NCBI RefSeq assembly: GCF_014270065.1 | Contig: NZ_JACNME010000001.1 | Span: forward strand, 372,001-436,000 | DNA length: 64,000 nucleotides | DNA from: Quadrisphaera sp. RL12-1S | GTDB lineage: Bacteria > Actinomycetota > Actinomycetes > Actinomycetales > Quadrisphaeraceae | Direction: 5' to 3' | Shown: positions 37,702 to 44,987 of the stretch, piece after piece | Layout of the letters: the number at the start of each line of letters is the position of its first letter | Position numbering within the stretch: position 1 is the first letter of the stretch | Position numbers and translations under genes: made by a program | The notes under the pieces: generated by a model | The model's database searches: none | What the model saw: the letters and a program-made list of their open reading frames with translations, nothing else | Told to the model about the DNA's origin: nothing

Positions 37702-39165
37702 TCAGCCGGCGCGCTCCATCCACCGCTCCGGGCCCGCGGCGGCGCGCGCCGTGCGCGCGCGACCGGCCTGCTCGTCGAGCAGGGCCAGCGCCTGCGCGGC
37801 CGACAGGTGCTCGGCCCGCGGCCTCACCGGCCCGGGCGTGGAGTGCAGCGCGAGCGTGGCGAGGCCGAGCCGGCGCTGCAGCGGCCCCTGCTCCACGGCC
37901 AGCGACTGCGTCCGCTCGTGCGGCACCACGTCGAGCTCGCGGCGCAGCCGTCCGCGGCGCAGCAGCAGGGCGTGCTCGGTGACCAGGGCTCCGCGGCGCC
38001 GCCAGGACACCGGGTCCACCCAGCGCGCCGCGCGCGGCGCCACGAGCCAGCCGCCGTCGGGCGAGGTGCCGCGCATCCCGCGGCCGAGCCCCCCGGCGCC
38101 GAGGTCGTCGTGGAGGGCGGGCATCGCGAGCGCCAGCACGGTGGCCGCCTCCCCGGCCGTGGCCACGGGCAGCAGGGTGCTGGCCGCCTGGCTCTCCTGC
38201 CCCTCCCCCGCGAACCCGGCCACGTTGACCTGCACCCGCCACCACCCAAGAGGGCGCCACAGCAGCGGCTGGGTCAGCCGCACGGCCTGGACGCGGCCCG
38301 GCGGGACGGTCTGCGTGCGGCTCTCCAGCAGGCCGGACCGCAGGCGCAGCCCGTCCGGGGAGGTGGCGATGCGCCAGTTGGCGCTCTTGGACAGCGCGGT
38401 CCAGACGCTGCCGGCCAGGCCGAGCAGGGGCGCGGGGGCGGCCAGGAGGAGGCCGGCCTCCCCCGTGGTCACCGCCGCCACCACCAGGCCCACGAGGACG
38501 ACGACGAGGGCCACCGCCGCGCCGGACAGCGCGACGGACGCCGCGACCCTCCCGAACGGCACCTCCACCAGCTGCTGCTCGGGCGCCTCCGGGGCGGCCT
38601 CGCCCTCGAAGGCCAGCCCCGCCGAGCGCGCCAGCAGCAGGTTGCGCAGGCGCTGCGCGTCCGCCTCCCGCAGGTACGCGAGCCGCACCTGCGACCCGGC
38701 GCCGCCGGCCACCTCCACCCGCAGCTCGGCGAACCCGAGCAGCCGCGCCACCAGCGGCTGCACCACGTCCACCGCCTGCAGCCGGTCCAGGCGCGCCACC
38801 CGCTGCCGCTTCCCGATGACCCCGCTGTGCAGGCGGACCGCCTCGTCGTCCACCGTGAACCGCGTGGCGCGCCAGGCCAGCGCCGACGCGGCCACCGCCA
38901 CCACGACGCACCCCACCAGGGCCGCCAGCGCGATGAGGAGCTCCACGTGCCCGGGCAGTCCCCGGCCGTCCACCGCGCTGCGGCCGCGCTCCTGCGCGTA
39001 GAGGAACAGCAGCAGCACGAGCACGCGCCAGCTGCGCAGGACCGGGGTCACCGGGTGCAGCCGCTCCCACCGGGGCGCGCCGGCAGCGGGCGCCGGCGCG
39101 ACGGGCGTCGCCCCCTGCGGGACGGCGCCCGGGTCGCCCTGCGGCACCGGGGGACCCGCGCTCAC
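37702..39165 (-). CDS. PH-domain membrane protein (YdbT-like)
   Basis: A 487-residue membrane protein with repeated bacterial PH (bPH2) domains. After a Pro/Ala-rich N terminus, a two-helix membrane unit (RSWRVLVLLLFLYAQ and HVELLIALAALVGCVVV) precedes a PH domain marked RFTVDDEAVRLHSGVIGKRQ and RVARLDRLQAVDVVQPLVAR. A second membrane pair (residues about 205-245) leads to another PH unit (GLRLRSGLLESRTQTVPPGR), and a third partial unit ends the protein (TEHALLLRRGRLRRELDVVP). The GTG overlaps the upstream gene stop by GTGA. Bacillus YdbS-YdbT is the same pair and has been linked to resistance to foreign antimicrobials; function here is unproven. Confidence 0.82.
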   Translation of the reverse strand: MSAGPPVPQGDPGAVPQGATPVAPAPAAGAPRWERLHPVTPVLRSWRVLVLLLFLYAQERGRSAVDGRGLPGHVELLIALAALVGCVVVAVAASALAWRATRFTVDDEAVRLHSGVIGKRQRVARLDRLQAVDVVQPLVARLLGFAELRVEVAGGAGSQVRLAYLREADAQRLRNLLLARSAGLAFEGEAAPEAPEQQLVEVPFGRVAASVALSGAAVALVVVLVGLVVAAVTTGEAGLLLAAPAPLLGLAGSVWTALSKSANWRIATSPDGLRLRSGLLESRTQTVPPGRVQAVRLTQPLLWRPLGWWRVQVNVAGFAGEGQESQAASTLLPVATAGEAATVLALAMPALHDDLGAGGLGRGMRGTSPDGGWLVAPRAARWVDPVSWRRRGALVTEHALLLRRGRLRRELDVVPHERTQSLAVEQGPLQRRLGLATLALHSTPGPVRPRAEHLSAAQALALLDEQAGRARTARAAAGPERWMERAG

Positions 39166-39647
39166 AGCCCGGCCAGCCGGGCCTCGCCGCGGCGCGACAG
39201 CCGGTCGCGCAGCCGTGCGGCCTCCTCCGGGCGCAGTCCGGGGATGGTCGCGTCGCTGCTGGCCGAGGCCGTGTGCAGCTGCACGGTGGCGATGCCCAGC
39301 CACCGCTCGAGCGGGCCGGCGGAGACGTCCACGTACTGCATCCGCCCGTAGGGCACCACGGCCAGCGAGCGGAACAGGATGCCGCGGCGCACGAGCAGGT
39401 CCTCCTCGCGCTCGGCGTACCCGATGGCCCGGACCTGGCGGCCGGCGAGCCACCACTGCCAGCCCTCCAGCGCCAGCAGCACCGCCGCGGCCGCCAGCCA
39501 CCAGGGCGACCACAGCAGCACCGCGCCCGCCACGACCAGGGCCAGCCCGAGCGCGACCCCCGCCGAGGCCACCAGGCGCCGTCCGAGGACCAGCCGGTCG
39601 GACACCGGGGTCCACTCCACGCCGGGCAGGTCGAACGGGGTGCTCAC
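39162..39647 (-). CDS. PH-domain membrane protein (YdbS-like)
   Basis: A 161-residue protein with two membrane helices (LVASAGVALGLALVVAGAVL and SPWWLAAAAVLLALEGWQWW) followed by one bPH2 domain: VRAIGYAEREEDLLVRRGIL, then VVPYGRMQYVDVSAGPLERW and LGIATVQLHTASASSDATIP. This is the standard small partner of the larger PH-domain protein encoded next, with which it overlaps by GTGA; the two probably form one membrane complex. The GTG at 39647 has GACGCT six bases upstream, a weak leaderless signal. Confidence 0.85.
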   Translation of the reverse strand: MSTPFDLPGVEWTPVSDRLVLGRRLVASAGVALGLALVVAGAVLLWSPWWLAAAAVLLALEGWQWWLAGRQVRAIGYAEREEDLLVRRGILFRSLAVVPYGRMQYVDVSAGPLERWLGIATVQLHTASASSDATIPGLRPEEAARLRDRLSRRGEARLAGL

Positions 39648-39713
39648 GCCCTCAGCGTCCCCCTGCCCGGTCCGCGGGCGCCAGGGGGGACCCGCTCGCG
39701 ACCGGCGAACGGG

Positions 39714-40481
39714 TCAGGCCGCGGGGGCCGCTGTGCGCAGGGAGCCCGTGTCGGGACCGGTGCCCACGGCCCACAGGCGCTTCAGCTGGGCGATCTCCAG
39801 GGCGCGCTGCTCGGGGGCGACGAGCGAGGCCGGCGGACCGACGTGCACGGCGACCTCACCCGTGGCGGCCGCCACGTGGACGACGACCTCGGCGCAGGCG
39901 GTCTCCTCGGCGCCGGCCGCGTCCGCGGTCGCGGCGGCGGCGTCGCGCTCGAGAGCGGGCTCCAGGCGCTGGGACGGGATGATCATCGGGAGCTGGAGCA
40001 CGGTGGCCTCCTCGCGCTCCGCGGCGCGGACCACCTCGACGACGTCGACCGCCTCGTCCGCGCCGGCGGCGAGGACCTCGACGGCGGCAGGGGCGACGGG
40101 GACCAGCTCGAGCGCGCGGAACGCGGCCGGGGAGGGCGCCTCGGCGTCGACAGCCGGGTCGAGGCGGACCGGGGACAGCACGTCGGCGTGCTGGGCCCGC
40201 TCCTCGGCGAGGGGCCAGACCTGCTCGAGGCCGGCGGCGTGGCGGCCGCGGACCTGGCCGCGGCGGGCGCGGTGGCGGGCGCGCAGGCCCGACAGCGTCA
40301 GCGGCACGCCGGCGGCGGCGAGGCCCGCCACCCCCAGGCCGGGGTTCTGGGCGGTGGCGGCGACGGCGGCGACGACGCAGCCGGCGAGAGCGCCCACGGG
40401 GACCGTGGTGGCGGTGATGAGGCTGCGCGCGGCCCAGGTCAGGGGCGAGGTGGAGGCGCGGTGGCGGGCGGTGGAGGCCAT
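39714..40481 (-). CDS. unknown Ala-rich membrane-anchored protein
   Basis: A 255-residue protein I do not recognise. Two hydrophobic helices near the N terminus (about residues 18-38, LITATTVPVGALAGCVVAAV, and 44-62) form a hairpin anchor. A basic stretch (RARHRARRGQVRGRHAAG) follows, then about 160 residues rich in Ala, Val and Glu, perhaps extended or helical. ATG at 40481 is chosen because TATGTT lies six bases upstream with no ribosome site, the leaderless pattern seen often here. Upstream DNA is unusually A+T-rich for the window. No homology-based function can be offered. Confidence 0.65.
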   Translation of the reverse strand: MASTARHRASTSPLTWAARSLITATTVPVGALAGCVVAAVAATAQNPGLGVAGLAAAGVPLTLSGLRARHRARRGQVRGRHAAGLEQVWPLAEERAQHADVLSPVRLDPAVDAEAPSPAAFRALELVPVAPAAVEVLAAGADEAVDVVEVVRAAEREEATVLQLPMIIPSQRLEPALERDAAAATADAAGAEETACAEVVVHVAAATGEVAVHVGPPASLVAPEQRALEIAQLKRLWAVGTGPDTGSLRTAAPAA

Positions 40482-40487
40482 GTGTGA

Positions 40488-40493
40488 AACATA
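40488..40493 (-). promoter_or_regulatory. candidate leaderless -10 of the unknown membrane protein gene
   Basis: TATGTT (minus strand) is six bases before the ATG at 40481. An A+T-rich patch with the palindrome TGAATTCA (40537-40544) lies just upstream and could hold a regulator site. Confidence 0.55.
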
Positions 40494-40631
40494 GGCCTCG
40501 CCCGCCTCGCAAGACTCACGACACGCCACACGTCACTGAATTCACTCAAGTCACATCTGCCACGCGGTCGGGCGCGTCGTCGCCCTGGTCCTCCGGCCAC
40601 CGCTGGTCCGGCCGCAGCACTCCCCCGAACA

Positions 40632-40674
40632 GCACGGGGCGCCCCTGTGCCAGGAGGACCGGCACGGGGCGCCC
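40632..40674 (-). repeat. 13-bp direct repeat and hairpin after the betaine-binding gene
   Basis: GCACGGGGCGCCC occurs at 40632-40644 and again at 40662-40674. The first copy also forms a hairpin (GCACGGGG against CCCCTGTGC, one bulge; 40632-40650) that could terminate the binding-protein transcript. Confidence 0.45.
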
Positions 40675-40706
40675 TGCGCTGGTCGAGCAGCGGCCGAGCG
40701 GGGCGG

Positions 40707-41693
40707 TCAGCCCTTGATGAGGCCCTTGTCCTGCAGGTACGCCTTGGCGACGGCCTCGGGGAGCTGGCGCTCGCCGTCCACCTGGCCGTTGAGCGTCTTC
40801 AGGTCGGCGGTGGTCAGCACCGACGCCAGCTTGTTCAGCGCCTCCGTCAGCTTCGCGTCGCCCGCGACGTCCTTGGAGACGGCCGGCACGAGGTTGTCGG
40901 CCAGCTGGAGCTTCTTGTCGTCCTCGAGCACGACGAGGCCGAACTGGTCCAGCGTCCCGTCCGTGGTGGCGACCAGGCCGAGCTGGCTCTCGCCCTTCTG
41001 CACCGACTGCTTGACCGCGGGGGTGTCGAAGCCGAGCGGCAGCAGGTTGCCCACCTTGATGCCGTAGGTGCTCTCCAGCCCGGGCTGGCAGAACGGGCGC
41101 TGCGGGCACTCCTCGGTGGCCGCCAGGGTCACCGCCTGCCCCTTGGCCCCGAGGTCGGACAGGGTCTTGAGGTTGTTCTCGGAGGCGTACTTCTGCGTCA
41201 CGGCGAAGGCGTTCTGGTCCGCCGCCTGGGCCGGGTCGAGCAGGGTGACGCCCTTCTCCTGCGCCAGCGGCTGGGCGGCGCTGACGGTGGCGGTGGCGTC
41301 GTTGGTGGCGATGGGGCTGGCGCCCTTGCCGTTCTTCTGCTGGTTGAGGTACTCGGCGAGCGTGGCGGCGTACTCGGGGACGACGTCGATCTCGCCGGAG
41401 GCGAGCTGGCCGAAGTAGACCTCGCGGTTGCTGGCCGTGACGACGCTCGTCTGGTAGCCGGCGCCCTGGAGGACCTGGGCGTACAGCTGCTCCATGATCG
41501 CGGCCTCGGTGAAGTCGGGGCCGCCCACCACGATCGTCTGGGTGGAACCGCCCCCGGACGAGGACGCACCGGTGCTCGAGGCGGCACCGCCGGACTGGAC
41601 GCTGTCGGCCGCGCAGGAGCTGAGCGCCAGCACGGCGCCGGCGACGCCGGCGATGAGGAGGGATGCGCGGGTGCGCCTGCGGAACGAGGTCAC
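40707..41693 (-). CDS. glycine betaine/choline-type ABC transporter binding lipoprotein (OpuC/ProX family)
   Basis: A 328-residue lipoprotein. The signal peptide ends in the lipobox LALSSCAAD (Cys about 27), followed by a Ser/Gly linker. The binding domain starts TIVVGGPDFTEAAIMEQLYA, a pattern of the OpuAC/ProX family, and includes ASGEIDVVPEYAATLAEYLN and GLVATTDGTLDQFGLVVLED. Such proteins bind quaternary amines for osmoprotection. The GTG at 41693 has AAGGCGG upstream. It is the third minus-strand gene of the cluster, 186 bases after the second permease; a short hairpin lies in that gap. Betaine, choline and carnitine cannot be told apart by eye. Confidence 0.9.
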   Translation of the reverse strand: MTSFRRRTRASLLIAGVAGAVLALSSCAADSVQSGGAASSTGASSSGGGSTQTIVVGGPDFTEAAIMEQLYAQVLQGAGYQTSVVTASNREVYFGQLASGEIDVVPEYAATLAEYLNQQKNGKGASPIATNDATATVSAAQPLAQEKGVTLLDPAQAADQNAFAVTQKYASENNLKTLSDLGAKGQAVTLAATEECPQRPFCQPGLESTYGIKVGNLLPLGFDTPAVKQSVQKGESQLGLVATTDGTLDQFGLVVLEDDKKLQLADNLVPAVSKDVAGDAKLTEALNKLASVLTTADLKTLNGQVDGERQLPEAVAKAYLQDKGLIKG

Positions 41694-41714
41694 GACGGAC
41701 CGCCTTCTGTGTCC

Positions 41715-41735
41715 CGCGGCCCGGTCAGGGCCGCG
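41715..41735 (-). promoter_or_regulatory. short hairpin between permease and binding-protein genes
   Basis: A perfect 8-bp stem (CGCGGCCC with GGGCCGCG) and 5-base loop lies 22 bases upstream of the binding-protein start. It may be an attenuator or RNA-stability element. Confidence 0.3.
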
Positions 41736-41879
41736 CGTGTCGGGCGGGAGCCGTCATCTCGACCGGCGCGGCGCGCGAGCACCGCGGCCGGCCCGGCCAC
41801 CGCGGCCCGTGCAGTGATGCGTGCACGTGCTGTTCGGCATGCAACCCCATGAGAGCGCCCAGCGCGCTCCGAGGAGCGG

Positions 41880-42620
41880 TCACGATGTCGTAACGGCTCC
41901 CACCGCCGGCGGGTCGTCCACCCGTCCGGACCTGCGCCGCGACGCCCTGCGAGCGCGCGCCACGGGATCGGCCCGGCGACCGACCCACGCCAGCCCGTAC
42001 TCCACGGCCAGTGCGAACGCGGCGATGAGCAGGGTCCCGGCCAGCGCCGCCGAGAGGTCGATGCCCGCGCTGCCGGTGGCGCGGGTGATGATCCGGCCGA
42101 GCCCGCCGAAGGCGAAGATCGCCGCGATCGAGGTGGTGGCCACCACCTGCACGGCGGCCTGCCGCACCCCGTTCATGATCAGGGGGGTGGCCAGCGGCAG
42201 CTCCACGCGCCGCAGCACCTCGCCGTCGGACATGCCCATGCCGGTGGCGGCGTCGACAGCGCCGCGGTCCACCTCGCGCATCCCCGTGTAGGCGTTGGTG
42301 AGCACGGGCGGGACGGCGAAGAGCGTGAAGCAGAGGATGAGCGTCCACCACGTGCGGCCGAACCCGGGCACCAGCAGGAGAATGCCGAGCAGCGCGAGCA
42401 CGGGGACGGCGCGCCCGGCGTTGCCCACCTGCTGCGCCAGCACCCCACCGCGGCCGGTGTGCCCGAGCCAGACGCCGACGGGGAGCGCGACCAGGCACGC
42501 CAGGCCCAGGGAGGCGGCGGAGTAGCCCAGGTGCTGCAGGAAGAGGGTCGGGACGCCCGCCTCGCCGCGCCAGTTGGCGGGGTCCGCGAACCAGGCCGGG
42601 ATGCCGGTGAGCCAGTCCAT
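41880..42620 (-). CDS. betaine-type ABC transporter permease
   Basis: A 246-residue permease of the OpuC class with about six membrane helices. Conserved parts include FLQHLGYSAASLGLACLVAL, GNAGRAVPVLALLGILLLVP, and the ATPase-coupling loop around EVDRGAVDAATGMGMSDGEV-LRRVELPLATPLIMNGVRQA, the EAA-type motif. The ATG at 42620 has GGGGGAG upstream and lies 13 bases after the stop of the partner permease. The C-terminal tail (ARRASRRRSGRVDDPP) is basic and cytosolic. The two permeases, the binding protein and the divergently encoded ATPase make a complete importer. Confidence 0.9.
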   Translation of the reverse strand: MDWLTGIPAWFADPANWRGEAGVPTLFLQHLGYSAASLGLACLVALPVGVWLGHTGRGGVLAQQVGNAGRAVPVLALLGILLLVPGFGRTWWTLILCFTLFAVPPVLTNAYTGMREVDRGAVDAATGMGMSDGEVLRRVELPLATPLIMNGVRQAAVQVVATTSIAAIFAFGGLGRIITRATGSAGIDLSAALAGTLLIAAFALAVEYGLAWVGRRADPVARARRASRRRSGRVDDPPAVGAVTTS

Positions 42621-42633
42621 CAGCGCTCCCCCC

Positions 42634-43338
42634 TCACGCCCGGCCCCGGCGCCACGGCGTGGCCAGCCGCTGGGCGCCCAGGAGCAGCAGGTCGAAGACC
42701 ACCGCCATGACCACGCAGAGCAGCGAGGCGGTGAGGACCTGGGCGTTGAAGTTGGAGGAGTAGCCGGTGGTGATGAGGTTGCCGAGGCCGCCCTGGCCGA
42801 TGATCGCCCCGACGGTGGCCAGCGCCACCGTGGACACCGCCGCCACCCGCAGCCCGGCCATGGCCGAGGGCAGCGCCAGCGGCGCCTCCACGCGCCACAG
42901 GGTCCGCCAGGACGACAGGCCCATGCCGGCGGCGGCGTCACGGACCTCCGGGTCCACGCCGTCGAGCCCCACGAGGATGTTGCGCACGAGGATCGTCAGC
43001 GAGTACAGCGCCAGCGCGATGACCACGGTGGTGGACGTCAGCCCCGTCATCGGCAGCAGGAGGATGAACAGCGCCAGCGACGGGATCGTGTAGATCACGG
43101 TGGTCACGCCCAGCGTCAGCCCGCGGGCCCGCTTGACCCGGTGCGCGAGCACCGCCAGCGGCACCGCCAGGACCGCGCCCACCGCGAGGGAGACCAGCAC
43201 GAGGTACAGGTGCTGGCCGAGGGCCTGCAGCAGCAGGTCCGAACGGGTCTGCACGTACAGCGGACAGACCCAGTCGTTGCGGACCAGGCAGTTCTCGGAG
43301 AGGGTCGCGCTGTGGACACCACCCGCGATCAGGGACAC
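42634..43338 (-). CDS. betaine-type ABC transporter permease, first of pair
   Basis: A 234-residue permease of the OpuC class. It starts with a short periplasm-facing segment (ENCLVRNDWVCPLYVQTRSD) typical of actinobacterial members, then six helices. The coupling loop is EVRDAAAGMGLSSWRTLWRV, followed by EAPLALPSAMAGLRVAAVST. The GTG at 43338 has TAGCGT seven bases upstream, a leaderless pattern identical to that of radA. That start lies inside the ATPase reading frame on the other strand, so the two divergent genes overlap at their 5' ends by 27 bases if both starts are correct. A downstream start would shorten the conserved N terminus. Confidence 0.85.
   Translation of the reverse strand: MSLIAGGVHSATLSENCLVRNDWVCPLYVQTRSDLLLQALGQHLYLVLVSLAVGAVLAVPLAVLAHRVKRARGLTLGVTTVIYTIPSLALFILLLPMTGLTSTTVVIALALYSLTILVRNILVGLDGVDPEVRDAAAGMGLSSWRTLWRVEAPLALPSAMAGLRVAAVSTVALATVGAIIGQGGLGNLITTGYSSNFNAQVLTASLLCVVMAVVFDLLLLGAQRLATPWRRGRA
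43300..43305 (+). promoter_or_regulatory. possible leaderless -10 of the betaine ATPase gene
   Basis: GAGGGT is six bases before the GTG at 43312. It lacks the leading T, so it is weaker than the other sites; GGAG also lies 11 bases upstream. Confidence 0.3.
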
Positions 43339-44502
43339 GGCGGGGACGCTACCCCCGGCAGCACCATCCGGCTCGACGGCGTCGAGAAGCGCTACCCGGA
43401 CGGGACGCTGGCCGTGGCCCACCTCGACCTGGCCGTCGAGGCCGGCGAGATGGTCGCCCTCGTGGGCCCCAGCGGCTGCGGCAAGTCCACCACCCTGCGC
43501 ATGGTCAACCGGCTCATCGAGCCGACAGCGGGTCGCATCGAGATCGGCGGCCGCGACGTCACCCGCGCGGACCCGGTGAAGCTGCGCCGCGAGATCGGCT
43601 ACGTCATCCAGCGGGTCGGGCTGTTCCCCCACCTCACGGTGGCGGACAACGTCGCCACGGTGCCCCAGCTGCTCGGCTGGGACAGGCGCCGGACGAGCGC
43701 CCGCGTGGAGGAGATGCTCGAGCTGGTGGGCCTGCCGGCCTCGCAGTACGCCCGCAGGTACCCCCACGAGCTGTCCGGCGGGCAGCAGCAGCGCATCGGG
43801 GTGGCCCGGGGCCTGGCGGCGGACCCGCCGGTGCTGCTCATGGACGAGCCGTTCGGCGCCGTCGACCCCATCGCCCGCGACCGCCTGCAGGGCGAGTTCC
43901 GCCGCATCCAGGCCGAGCTCCACAAGACCGTGCTCATCGTCACCCACGACATCGACGAGGCCGTGCGCCTCGCGGACCGGATCGCGGTGTTCTCCCAGGG
44001 CGGCAGGCTCGAGCAGTTCGCCGACCCGGCCACGGTGCTCGGAGCGCCGGCCAACGAGTTCGTGGCCGACTTCGCCGGCTCCGACCGCGGGCTGCGCCGC
44101 CTCGCCGTGACCCCGGTGGAGGCGCAGGACCTGGCCCACCCCGCCACCGTGCTCGTCGACGACGACCTCGCCACCGCACGCGCCGCCATCGACGGCGCCG
44201 CCGAGCCCTACGCCGTGGTGCTGGACCGGTCCGGGGCGCTGCGCGGGTGGGTGTCGCTGCGGCACCTGGCCCAGGACGCCCCGGGCACGACCGTCAGCCA
44301 GGTGGCGCGCCGCTTCGACGAGACGATCAGCGTGGGTGACTCGCTGCGCAAGGGCCTGGCGGAGATCGTCCAGCACGACGCGGGGTGGCTGCCCGTGCTC
44401 GACGGCGACCGCTACGTCGGGGTGCTCACGCCCGACGGGGTGTACTCGGCGCTGCGCCGCACCTCGCCCTCGCCGGGCTCGCGCGACGACGTCCCGGTCT
44501 GA
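43312..44502 (+). CDS. betaine-type ABC transporter ATPase with CBS region (OpuCA/ProV-like)
   Basis: A 396-residue ATPase. Seen: IRLDGVEKRYPDGTLAVAHL, Walker A VGPSGCGKSTTLRMVNRL, Q-loop IQRVGLFPHLTV, signature LSGGQQQRIGVARGLA and Walker B VLLMDEPFGAVDPIARDRL with switch His in IVTHDIDEAVRLAD. The C-terminal 110 residues form a CBS-like pair (ATVLVDDDLATARAAIDGAA and DAGWLPVLDGDRYVGVLTPD), the part that senses ionic strength or nucleotides in OpuA and OpuC. GTG at 43312 is the only good start before the conserved core. The gene diverges from both permeases and the binding protein. Its 3' end overlaps the convergent DUF3180 gene by 91 bases. Confidence 0.92.
   Translation: MDTTRDQGHGGDATPGSTIRLDGVEKRYPDGTLAVAHLDLAVEAGEMVALVGPSGCGKSTTLRMVNRLIEPTAGRIEIGGRDVTRADPVKLRREIGYVIQRVGLFPHLTVADNVATVPQLLGWDRRRTSARVEEMLELVGLPASQYARRYPHELSGGQQQRIGVARGLAADPPVLLMDEPFGAVDPIARDRLQGEFRRIQAELHKTVLIVTHDIDEAVRLADRIAVFSQGGRLEQFADPATVLGAPANEFVADFAGSDRGLRRLAVTPVEAQDLAHPATVLVDDDLATARAAIDGAAEPYAVVLDRSGALRGWVSLRHLAQDAPGTTVSQVARRFDETISVGDSLRKGLAEIVQHDAGWLPVLDGDRYVGVLTPDGVYSALRRTSPSPGSRDDVPV
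43346..43351 (-). promoter_or_regulatory. candidate leaderless -10 of the betaine permease operon
   Basis: TAGCGT (minus strand) is seven bases before the GTG at 43338; it lies inside the divergent ATPase frame. Confidence 0.5.
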
Positions 44503-44987
44503 CCGCCGCTGCGACGACCCTGCGGACGGCCGGCGCGCCCGTCGGCGTCGTCGTCGGGGGGCAGGCGGCACCACCGCTCCACCACGACGCCCGAGACGAG
44601 CAGCAGCAGCGACGCCGCCATGGCCGCCAGCGCGAGGAGCATCCGGTCCCGCCGGACCTCGATGCCGAGCATCGGCAGCAGGAGGGCCACGAACCCGCCG
44701 TAGGCGCCGGCCAGCGCGGCGCCCGTGACGCCCGCGGCCTGGGCCACCACCACGGTGCGCGCGGCCCGCAGCGCGTCGAGCGGGCGGTCGCGGTGGCCCT
44801 GGTTCCAGCGCCGCACCGGCCTGCCGACCGACAGCACGGCCACCGCCAGGACCACGAGCAGCACCGGGACCGTCCACGGCATGGGCACCGCGGCACCGGT
44901 GCCGTCGACGACGTCGAGCGCCACCCACGTCAGCACCCCGGCGACCAGCGCCACGGCCAGCAGGACCCGGGTGCGCAGGGGGCTCAC
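44412..44987 (-). CDS. DUF3180-family membrane protein
   Basis: A 191-residue protein with four hydrophobic helices: RTRVLLAVALVAGVLTWVAL, VPMPWTVPVLLVVLAVAVLS, ARTVVVAQAAGVTGAALAGA with YGGFVALLLPML, and MLLALAAMAASLLLLVSGVV. This is the DUF3180 arrangement (Rv3605c type) found just after folK in actinobacteria. Its GTG overlaps the folBK stop by GTGA, so it belongs to the folate operon. The last 50 residues are hydrophilic and lie over the 3' end of the convergent betaine ATPase gene, an unusually long 91-base overlap. Function is unknown. Confidence 0.82.
   Translation of the reverse strand: MSPLRTRVLLAVALVAGVLTWVALDVVDGTGAAVPMPWTVPVLLVVLAVAVLSVGRPVRRWNQGHRDRPLDALRAARTVVVAQAAGVTGAALAGAYGGFVALLLPMLGIEVRRDRMLLALAAMAASLLLLVSGVVVERWCRLPPDDDADGRAGRPQGRRSGGQTGTSSREPGEGEVRRSAEYTPSGVSTPT

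Noticed and set aside
41821-44987. Betaine transporter and DUF3180 region as a novel defence or mobile island
   Set aside because: Every gene has a familiar transport or folate-cluster identity and G+C content does not visibly change.
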